Source: Mnemiopsis leidyi (Eukaryota; Ctenophora; Tentaculata; Lobata; Bolinopsidae). From it: a DNA stretch of 33,827 nucleotides. Under the pieces are notes generated by a model. It ran no database searches and was not told where the DNA came from. It saw only the letters and a program-made list of their open reading frames with translations. This document shows positions 1 through 11,100 of the stretch, one piece after another; within the stretch, counting starts at the first letter, position 1, and every line of letters starts with the position of its first letter. A program made the translations under genes and the position numbers. The stretch is taken from contig JH155698.1 of NCBI GenBank assembly GCA_000226015.1, positions 100,945 to 134,771 of the forward strand. Reading direction: 5' to 3'.

Positions 1-189
1 GACTCATAGCTGAAATGGTACTTGATAAGTCATGTTCCAACTCAAGACTCATAGCTGAAATGGTACTTAGATAAGTCATGTTCCAACTCAAGACTCATAG
101 CTGAAATGGTACTTAGATAAGTCATGTTCCAACTCAAGACTCATAGCTGAAATGGTACTTAGATAAGTCATGTTCCAACTCAAGACTCA
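1..189. repeat. 46-bp tandem repeat, four copies
   Basis: Copies start at 1, 46, 92 and 138, with a 6-base partial at 184. The unit begins GACTCATAGCTGAAATGGTA. The first copy lacks one base; the others look identical, indicating a recent expansion. It lies in the myosin intron that follows exon U and may continue off the left edge. Confidence 0.97.
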
Positions 190-265
190 CAATATGATTA
201 TTACCATCCACTACATCAACAAGTAGGATTTACGTCTTTGATTTGTTTTTTAATTGTTTTATTAA

Positions 266-487
266 TATTTAGGAACGGTATTCGTGGGGAAGAGTCTCAA
301 ATTTTCAATGATAAAACACCTTATTTCTCAAAATTTATTGGCTCTGCCTTAGTTCTGGGCAGTGAAATACTCTCAAATGGTCCAATGGACACAGATTGGC
401 CTCCAAAAACAAAGGTAGAAGCATTACATTTAGAGAAACGGGGTTTGAAATTTGAGACACCTCCCCACGAATACCGTTCTCTATAAG
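266..487. mobile_element. 222-bp foldback (MITE-like) element
   Basis: Near-perfect terminal inverted repeats: GAACGGTATTCGTGGGGA (273-290) and its complement near the right end (about 463-480), each followed inward by a matching GTCTCAAATTT block. The sequence TTATTAA flanks both sides (259-265 and 488-494) and could be a target-site duplication. An 82-codon open frame across it is a by-product of the arms. No transposase is present. Confidence 0.7.
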
Positions 488-494
488 TTATTAA

Positions 495-2029
495 CTGAAA
501 GCGGTGCAGATATACTAATGATAGATATGACTGCTTAAAATCTATTTATCGTTTAAAAAGATTTGGAGTATCTTGACTTCTATTCTTGATTAAACTTAAT
601 TTGCCGACAAGAAACTTTAAAGATTCTTGATAGCCACAGAATAAACCGAGCCATGATCTGAAAATTTACTGGCAGGCAAATTTACTTTTTAGTACAGTTT
701 AGGCCATATTTTAAAAAACCTAGGGACTCGTTCGCTTTTCCAAAATTAACTGATCAGATACCTAGAAACCGACAACCGTTACCTGTATTTTGAGCCCAAT
801 TCACTGATTTTCAAGGTATATCGTGCATTAGAGGAAAATCTTGAACTTATGATCAACTTTAGAACCGAAGTCATCAAGCATGGTAAATCTTAAATCATGC
901 ATGATAAATTAATGGTTAACATTTGAATGATCAAAAGGTGGCCCGAATAATCACTCCTTCTCTAGGATTGCTAGCTGATTGAGCTACTGATACCGTGTAA
1001 AGACCTTGTTAGCCACACAGGTGCTGTGTGCCTTACGTAGCTTAAATTTATCAAATGTAAACTTGATCATTTATTTTCCGATTTCTGTTTTCTTGCTTAT
1101 CATTTGGAATTCGAAAGCTTGTAGCTTGACTTCGGGATTACATAGATTTGAAATATCCTTTGAATTTCGCATGTATCATGATGCGAATCTGGAAGACAAA
1201 TATTCAAATTATAGAAAATAATTGTCGTAAATAACTAAGAGAGATAAGTTAAAACGATAAGAATGGGTCCCAGTCCCCATCGCATATCCAGTATTTTCAT
1301 TTCATTACAATAGCCGCGGTGTAGTTATTAACTACTAGCATAATACATTTGCACACGAGCCATGAGATTGTATTATAATACAGCTGACTGTTTCATGATA
1401 ACTGTTGGGGTTAAAAATCCAATATCAACTCGGGCACTCATTATAGATCCGACCGATGAAACCAGCTGCCACCCTGTTTAGCTGAAATAGGCCCCTGGGG
1501 CCTGGAACTGGATATGTTTCAATCAGCTCACACGGGTTCTTTAACTTTTAGCATCAGTTACGAGGTTTATAGGATATTAGGTTATCTTCAATTCAGTTTT
1601 AATATATCAGTCTAATATTTGGTTAATATCAGTCTAATATTTGGTTAATATTTGTCAAGCATTCATTTTCAGTCTACAATGTGAAGGAGAGATAGGAGAC
1701 AAATTAAACCGATATATATATTATTATCTATTGAACCCTTGCAAAAAAGACGATCTGAGATCGTTAGCCAAATTTTTGATACTTTATCGATACAATAGTA
1801 GCTTAAGAAGAGCCCTGACTCGAAAGTTTAAGAAGAGTCCTGACTCGACAGTTTATAGCGAGTCTACTTCTGTCCGCTTCTTATATTTAAAAACGTGAGC
1901 TGCTACCATCTGATCTAACTTCCTCCAAATGTCTGATTACACAACGATTTGAAACTCTGAACTAAATAATCCCGCCGAACAACTTTCTAACGGCCGCCTC
2001 CCTGAGATAACAATAACCCAAGTAATTAC
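495..2029. other. Intron sequence of the myosin gene, no gene seen
   Basis: AT-rich with stops in all frames. A 22-bp direct duplication lies at 1607-1650 and a 27-bp imperfect one near 1803-1856. No coiled-coil-coding exon is visible on the minus strand. Confidence 0.6.
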
Positions 2030-2153
2030 CATCTGTTGGAGCTTCTTGGACTTCTCCAAATGTCGGAGAGCTTCGTTCTGCTCCTCCTCCAAATCGTCGT
2101 CCAGCTGAGCTATTCTGTGCAGAAGTTTCTTGTTCTCCTCTGCTATCGCGTTT
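2030..2153 (-). CDS. Myosin exon U: light-meromyosin rod, acceptor side of the host intron
   Basis: Encodes (K)[19 protein letters not shown] then [20 protein letters not shown] and [15 protein letters not shown] matches human RIAQLEEELEEEQ, and the phase fits exon T. This is the last myosin exon before the left edge; about 200 residues of rod plus tailpiece should lie beyond it. Confidence 0.94.
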
Positions 2154-5100
2154 CTGGGGAGAGGGAGCAGGGGTTAGCGTACTTGTATCTTATATTATAG
2201 CATACTTGGATCTTGTATTATAGCGTACTTGGATCTTATATTATAGCGTACTAGGATCTTATTTATAGCGTACTTGGATCTTACGTTAATATATTATAGC
2301 GTACTTGGATCTTATATTATAGCGTACTTGATCTTATATTATAGCGTACTGGGATCTTATATTATAGCGTACTTGATCTTATATTATACCGTACTAGGAT
2401 CTTATATTATAGCGTACTAGGATCTTATATTATAGCGTACTTGATCTTGTATTATAGCGTACTGGGATCTTATATTATAGCGTACTTGATCTTATATTAT
2501 AGCGTACTTGGATCTTATATTATAGCGTACTTGGATATTATATTATAGCGTACTAGGATCTTATATTATAGCGTACTTGGATTTTATATTATAGCGTACT
2601 TGGATCTTATATTATACCGTACTTGAATCTTTAGTTCTGGGGTTACTGTACTTGGATCTTATGTTCTGGGGTTAGCGTACTTAAATCTAATGTTTTGGGT
2701 GTTAGCGTACTTAAATCTAATGTTTTGGGTGTTAGCGTACTTGAAACTTTTGTTTTGGGGGTTAGCGTAATTCGATCTTATGTTCTTGGTTCATTTTATT
2801 TCATTCATGTCCTGGAGTTTATTTCTTAACGATGGAGTGTGATCTTGTTTTGATTTTCATATTGAATTTACTGTTTGAAGTTGGTGATATTCAAGATATT
2901 TTCCTCGCAATAACACGTATAACTTTGACAGCGGAACTTGATGTGATCGCAACGTATCTTAAGATGGTAGAAGTGGTTGGAAAGAAGCTATGCAGTGTTT
3001 TATCTGCGGCAATATTCATTGCTACCCTTGAACTGGCAACTTTCAATGAAGGTACGAATTGTTTAAGCTGATTGAGCCATGGCAGAAATTTCAAACCTGG
3101 GGGGGGGGTGGTAAGATGAGAACGATTTTTTGACCATTTGGCCTACGTTCGGGTGTTTTGGTCAAAAAATCAACAATTTTTGATATTACTGTTAATACGT
3201 GTTTAAATGGTCAAAGTCCGGCCATTGACCGTGGGGGAAATTCCAGAGTGCCATCAGCCATGGTCATGGTCAGTGCCTTACCCCCAAACTTATTCGAAAA
3301 TGCAAATTCAAGCTCTTTAATACATCGATAAAATGATTCCAATACAAGCCCAAATCGATTCTGAATCTAACAATTGATATCCTTAGAAACCGCGACAGAG
3401 ATCAAGATAATCTCGGCAGAACAAGTTTCAACCAACAATCAGCAATGGGCCAGAAATGCTTTCGATGGTGGGTCTATTTTTTGCTTACAATCTATAAGAT
3501 GTCAGCAAGACTTTACAGTTGAAATGTTTACTGTATCAAATATTTGTCAGTCTGAGGTCAAAGGGTGTTTCTTTCAGGAAATAAAACAACGTTTTCTCTA
3601 ACGGATGATATGAAATCAAGCGAATGTTGGATAGAATTCACACTTGCTGATAGATACAACATAGCATGGATAGAAATTGTAAACAGGTATTTTTGATAAC
3701 GGGAGGGGATGGGTTACGACGACCACGATTTTTTGACCCAAGGCCTTGGTCAGGGCGTAAGGTCAAAATGGTCGACAATTTCAGAATTACCGTGGTAAAA
3801 TGGTCAAAAATTCGATGATTGCTATGGTCGAAATGGTGAACATAAATTGTAGCTACAGGGTATTATGATTATGGTCGATATTTTTACTTTTGGTCAGCGT
3901 GTCGGAATATGACTTAGACATTTTTCGGACTTTCTTAATGACAGTTTCCCCTTTCCAACCAGGCACGCAGACAGAGACAACAAAACTTGGTGCGAGAGCA
4001 ATCCCGAAACTTGCATTTCTAGACTTAAGTGTAAGAAAACAAATTAACGTTTGACCCTACAACCCCACTGAAACAGTTCATTTCATTGAGCTTCCAAATT
4101 CCTCCATAAAGAAATTTGATCATGATTTGTCAGCATATCAAAATACTCCTTGCAGACGTAGAAAGTGTTGAGATACAGCTATCAAACTACTCCGACTAGG
4201 GTATCTAGATATTTTATCTAGATAATATCTGATTCCGTACCCTAACTCCGACGTATTGCAGACGTAGAAGATATTATCTAGATATTTTATCTAGATAATA
4301 TCTGATTCCGAACCCTAACTCCGACTCCTTGCAGACGTGGAAGATATTATCTAGATATTTTAACTAGATAATATCTGATTCCGAACCCTAACTCCGACTC
4401 CTTGCAGACGTAGAAGGTATTGTGTACAGGGATACAAGCGATGAGCGGGGGAGCTGTGGAAAGATCGAGGATGTGAAAAATGGTCTGGATCAGGAAAATC
4501 AGACATATCGGTTATATTGTAACAACAGGTTTGTACAGAGCAATCAGAACAAAATTTTATCTCACAACTTTTGTTGGGGATATTATGAATATTCTTTAGA
4601 TCCGTAAGAGTTAGAGAAGTATGAATTTACCTAATTAAGATTAGAATGTAAAGTGTGAATATTTTACAGTTACGAGGATAAAGTAAGATTAGAATGTAAA
4701 GTGTGAATATTTTACAGTTACGGGGATAAAGTAAGATTAGAATGTAAAGTGTTCAAATATTTTACAGTTACGGGGATAAAGTTAGATTGACAAGGACGGG
4801 GAAGCAGGGACTGGAAGACAACGCTATCAACATAGCTGAGTTGAGTGTCTTTGGGCATGAGAACAGAGGTAACCACCGGACACAGAACATAGGTCCACCG
4901 TGGATTTTATACTTGATCTGTTATTCCGTATTCAATATACTGAATAACCATTGACTTAATCACCTGTAACCTCACAATCAACTGATGTAAGAGTCTTTGG
5001 TACACTTTTACTCAGGAATCTTTTCAAAACTCCATAATATACTAATGTATATATCCATATATGTCATAATATTATTAGCATGTTTAAACTTCAGACTTAT

Positions 5101-8100
5101 TCCAAGAGCACCTTTTTTAGATCTCAACCTGCATGATAAGCGAGGCTGACTAGCAGCTAATGAGCATTACCCGCATGTCAAGGTGACAAAACTAGTGAAG
5201 TGAGAGAGATCTGTGAGCTAACGACCAATCATTCCGACATTCCTTGACCAAGATATGACAGATTCATTCAGCTGGCTTGAAAACCAGGTACAGCCAGTAT
5301 GGCATGTTCGATCTTGCACATTTTGGGCATTGAGACGTTGTTATCGGATTTGTCCATCACAGAAGACGAAGAGACCTCAACAATAACTCCAGGCTAACTC
5401 CACATTTAACTACTGTTGATATTCAATGCAAGAATAGCCATATACCCATTGTTGAGGAAGACAATAGCGGATGTTTTATCACTTGCTCCCTTTATCATCA
5501 AGCTCATTGGTGAGTTGACACGATGACGCTAAATGGGGCTATTTTACAGGACTAGTCTACAAATCTTCCAGATCATTACTCATGTTATAATTTCGATCTT
5601 ACTATTTTGTAGCATCTTACTATTTACGTACCCTCATTTCCGTTCGTTCCATCTGGAGTTCCATATAGTGTGGGCGAAGAAGAGTTTTTATAAATGATGA
5701 TGGCAACAAGATTGACCCTGACGATTTACATCCTGTTGGTCTTAGGGACTGTTTCGGGTGAGTTACAGTGATTTTAAATCAGATCCTGCGTAGAAAACTG
5801 GTGTAAAGCGTTCTGAGAAGTTAGATAGGGAAGTCTATTTGTGAGGCAAGTGTCAAATAATGTGGCCGATTGCAAAGCATGTTTTGAGCATTCCAATAAT
5901 GGTGGAAGCTACAATTAAGCATGTTTTCAGTGATGTGGAGCTTTATGATTGATATCTTATCAGACCACAACAAGCATTACAAAGCATTACTCAGTTATCA
6001 GAATTCTCTAATCTTATTTACCCACTTCTGCAACGCAGCTTGTGTTGAAACAGTCTCTAGGATGGTACCTAATAACTCTCAACAGATACCTCAGGTACTC
6101 CCAGAGATGTATCAGAGAACGAGGTTGCCCTGACAACGGGCACCATGAGCGGAGTGTTCTCCGAGCAAGGAGTAGAGTTTGTGATGGACGGCAACTTTAC
6201 TACATTCGCTCACACAACATCCTCTAACTTCTCCTGGATCAGGGTGGAGTTTCGGGAGGTCTCTCCGGTGTTCTTCGTCAACATCATCAATAGGTTGGTC
6301 GTGTTGATTTTCTTGTTAGTCTTCCGGTAACTTTCCCTTTTTACTATGGGGTTGTGGTTATTGTATTTGTTTTGATAATGGACTCGGCTTCTAAATCTAT
6401 AGTATACGCATATGAGGTATGGGTTAAACATAAAGCCACCCCCACCAGACCATTAATGCTAGCTTACCTGTATGCCTGTCTTACCCTGTAACTAAGGATG
6501 GAAGACTGAAACGACAGTAAAATTACCCCAAACAGACGAGTGTTAGTTGTCTGCAAATCATGAGCCAGGACACCTGGTCGTACCAGACAAAACATGTTTT
6601 CTCCGTTAAATTGCTGGTTAGAGACTAAGCTAGTCACGAACATTGCATCAAAACCTCATGTTGGTCTAATTATTAAAATATAACTTGCATCTAATAAAGT
6701 TGACAGATAACATGATGAGCCAAGGGCCAGGTTGGTTTTTGAATAACTAAATCTAGATCGTATGTAAGGATGTTTGCATTCGTAATCGGTATTCATTATA
6801 CTTTGTCTGACCCGTCCCTCTAACCCAGGTACGCAGACGAATGGTGTAGAGGCGACCAACAGAAGTGTCAGATAGAGAGACTGGAGGGAGCTGAGGTGTG
6901 GCTGGAGCAGGGAACGGAGGAGAATGTGAAGTGTGGGGTTGTTACTGGGGTAAAAGCCAGTGACATTCTGCAGGATAATATCTACAGGTAAGACAGTGCT
7001 GCTTCTGATACCAGTGATGGGGTTAGGTTAATCTTTGTTAGGAGTTGAATTAGACATGGCAACTTGTCAACTCGTCTAACCCTATGTCCATAATACTGAA
7101 ATATAACTATAACTGTCCATAACACTGAAATATAACTGTCCATAAGACTGAAATATAACTGTCCAACTTAAAACAGGGTGGATTGCAACATGATGGTGGG
7201 AAGAGCAATACAAGTGATTCTGACGGGGAAAATGAACCTGAAACTGAACATCGCTGAAATATACGTTTATAAATCACCCGGTAAGAATTCATTGAGAATC
7301 ATTTAATTTTGTTTTAATCAAGTTTTCATTTTTTCGCGGAACCATAGAAACAATTTTGGTTTTCATCTACAATACTATAATATGCTAAAACGACATCACC
7401 TAATAATAATGCTCTGCGCTAAATGGAGTTCATCTTCTCCTTTCATGACAACACCAGACATAGTCTACCACAGATGCAGAAGCACATAATCAGCTACGTG
7501 CATGTCATGATATTTAGCATGGGGAATGAGCAAGAAACGATTAAGCTGGGGTATCAGCGGGTTAAATTGCTTCAAAAACCTTCCTCCTTACCTAAGATAT
7601 GATCAAGTATTTGATGTTAAAACTCATGAAACGTCAGGATAGTAACTGCTAATTTATCTTGGAACGTAGTGTTACGATATCACGTGATAGATAATATCTC
7701 CTTACATGAAGCTAGAGCTTTCCTGTCAGCAGTTGGTGTATGAACGTTTTGCTACAGTTTGAGGAACTTATAACTTTGCTCTTCAGTCTTCGTGAACATC
7801 AATGCTTCAATTTCCAAATTATACTCATTAGTGCTTTATTAATTCTCGATTATCGTGATTTAAAACTGTTGCCCTTTCTATAGCTAAAGGGTCTCTTTGT
7901 TAACATCATCAGATGTTTGACCTTCCAGAACTGTAGTGTCTTTACGTTAAGCTTCTTTCATGGTAACTTCACAATTTCTGACGTGTTTCAAATGACAAAT
8001 GGGACACATGTACTAGTAAACCGAAGTTCCATTGGATTTTAACTGAATGATCATATAATTGTTTATGAGTCGCAACAGAAGATAAGTTCAACAGTGTTTT

Positions 8101-11100
8101 TGTCATTCTCATCTTGTCTGGAGTGAAAGACAAAGGATTAAATCCTTGGTCTTTCACTCGAGAGTCAATAAGAGAATAAAAAAACACTGTTGAACTCACA
8201 CATGGGACTTCTAAAGAAATAGGTATAAGACAGATCTACTCTCAGCAGAGTTTAAATAAACATTACAGTACACTACAGTCTATAAGTAGCCGCTAAAATT
8301 GGAGCAAAAAACTAAGGTGTGTCTCATCGGAGGAGTCACATAAGCCGCTCGTACATTATCCTCAATAACTAATGGTTATGGTGTGGAACCATTAGGAAGC
8401 ACTCGTAATGTACTTATTTTCGGGAAAGCTTAGCTATAGAGTTATTACCCGTTTCAATTACAAAATTAAAAGTATGTGACAACGAACTTGCTACTAGTAT
8501 CAAGTCATGTCTGTCTTTCTAGTTTTTTACCTTGAAGGTTTTTGAGTGTTTACAATTTACATACTGAGTCAGCTCATCTTGTTTAGCCTGCAGCGCTAAC
8601 CTTTGTGTTCTGAACTTTCACACACATTCCTTTTGATTGATATGTGGATTAACAATTAATAAACGCTATTAGTTTATTAAATGTCTGATATTAAATGACT
8701 GAACTTGTGTGTCTGAGTAATTCCGCATTTTTAAACGACTTTTTCACGTTTTTGACGAATTGAGTTTGTGTGTTGTTGTGTGAAATTGTTGATCGATTTA
8801 AATTCAAATTGTTTAAATTGTGTACTGTAGCGTTAATTCTAACTACTCTACTGGAGTAGATCTCTATCTCATCTATATTTCAGTTCTTTCTGTAGAAGTC
8901 CCACTAGTGACAGAACTTCGGTTAACTTTTACAGACACAGGTGTTTCAACTTTCACTTGTCATTTGACACACACTCTTCTGGACTCTGGAGCCGTGACCA
9001 TACCACACGGATATAATATATCCACCTCGCGCAAAGCATTACGCCTAATTTGGGATTTGATATTAACGTCTCTTAAATTTCTAATTACCATTTCTCTGTT
9101 TGTAACCATGCTTCGCTTTAAAACCACAACCGTTATCATCTAGTTCCTGCTGTACACTTTAATAAAAAACAACTGAAGTAACATTTAGGCCAGTAGGCTA
9201 ATACAAATAGAAGTAGAGTACGTACACATAGCAAACAATGCAATTATCGTTTGGGCACTTTTCCCAGTCCTACTTCACTGCTTAGCTTTACTAAGTCCTG
9301 TTTTGGCATCTCGGAACGAATATATATCCTCATCTCAATCCCAGTGAATCATGTGTTTCGTGAGTTGTTTGAAGGTGTTCTGTTGGCTTATCGGGGCTGT
9401 GGCGGCAGAGTATGACATTGCTTACAATTCCTGCTTGAACGAGACGCAGAAACTTTGCGCATTTCGAATTGTGAACGTAAGTGTTGTCAAATGTGAGTTG
9501 AATTCCAAAATATATTTTTGGGGATGACATCAGATTCTAGCTTTTTCCCCTCTACTCATATTAGTTGAAGTAGTTTAACCGAGATCCCACCAGGATAATC
9601 TGATACCCGAAGTTGCTAATCCTTTCATAACACAAACTTTCCACCAGGGCGTTCTCTTGTCTGTCATGAGTGGAACGGGTCTGCTAATGTGTATCTGGAT
9701 CATCTATAACATTGTCTTCTGCGTCATCAGACTTCAAGGAACTCAGGTGAGTAGAATGTGATCGGTTTTTAAATTCTGCTTAAGAAAACAATTTTTTGGT
9801 ATAGTCTAATACGAGACACGAGTATGAGGCGACCCCTCGAATCTTGTCCTACAACCTTGAATGGCTGCATTTGTTAGCAAGTGGAATTCAATCAATTTGT
9901 TTCAGAATGTCTTCGTCCTAAACGTTTTGTTTCACGACACATTGGTTGGAGTCCTGGGTGTAATCCGTGGACTTGGGATCATAGACGATGTATTCGTAGG
10001 GGTGGAGTCAGACGGGGATGAAAACTTCTTCTGTCTAATCTTCCCGATCGTGGGTCATCTCATTTGGTAAGTTAATCGATTGTTTGACGGTTTTTGTCGA
10101 TGCGTCTCTCATTCCTCTTACACGTCTTCTTCAATTTATTGTAAATTTTCCATGAGGGGCACCTTGAATTCTATTTCATACAGGAACAACCCCCTGATGG
10201 TATTGATGCCCCTGACGATAGACAGATTCCTGGCAATCATTGCTCCTTTCCTCCACAAAAACTGGATGTCACACAAAATCATGTTCACGATTATCGGCCT
10301 TTGGTGGATTCCAGCTACATTCTCCTCTCTCTACCGCTTGATGAAATTTCATATGGGTCACATTGCGGTGAGAACAGAAAATTTTTTGGATAATCTATTG
10401 TATATGATTGTATTTGTTCAAAAAGAGTGAAAACTAAATGCTAAATCAAAAAGTCACTCATTCTTACATTCAGGTGAGATATCAGCCGGAGTACCACCGC
10501 TGTACGATAGAAAACCTCGAAATAGGACGAATAGAATCGTTTGTCTTCTACTTCATCCCGATGTTAACCCTGGTAGTACTCTACACCATCATGGTTGTCC
10601 ACATCATCAGAAGCAAGACACGGTGCAGGAAACTCCTCCTCACTTCCTTGTCCATCTGCACCGTGGCAGTTCTGATAGGCATCCCCCAGACTCTTCTCTA
10701 CGTCAAGGTCAGGATGAGCTACAAGGTTGCGCAGTTCTTCACCGTTACCCTCTTCTACATCACCCCTCTATCAGACTCTATCATCTACTACTGCTCCAAC
10801 CCCAGGGTTCAGGAGAAGCTCCCCGACACGAAGTTAGCACGGACTGCTAGACGCTTCTCAGAGGGTATATCCAACTTGAGCAACAATGTTAAGAACTCTT
10901 TTAACATGCCCAGCTTCAGTGAGGAGAGGTCTAGAGACGTTTCTACTCCAAGTGAGAGGAGTTGTGCGGGTAGACTTGATTCAAAGTCGCGTTACAGTAG
11001 ACCTAGTAACATGCAGCGTTACCATGGTAACAATAGTAACAGGAATCATCTTAACTAACGGGCCGTCTTACTGTTGATCATATGAACTGGACTTTGTGTC

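Noticed and set aside
238..486. 82-codon plus-strand ORF
   Set aside because: It spans the foldback element; its two ends are mirror images produced by the inverted repeats.
2170..2786. CRISPR-like array
   Set aside because: Units are contiguous with no unique spacers and lie in a eukaryotic intron; this is a minisatellite.
3387..4868. Gene 1 as one protein with gene 2 (two-domain fusion)
   Set aside because: Gene 2 has its own ATG run and signal peptide at 5694, which marks a separate start.
8820..9143. 107-codon plus-strand ORF as a gene
   Set aside because: It lies in the right arm of an inverted duplication, lacks a recognisable domain and is explained by the repeat.
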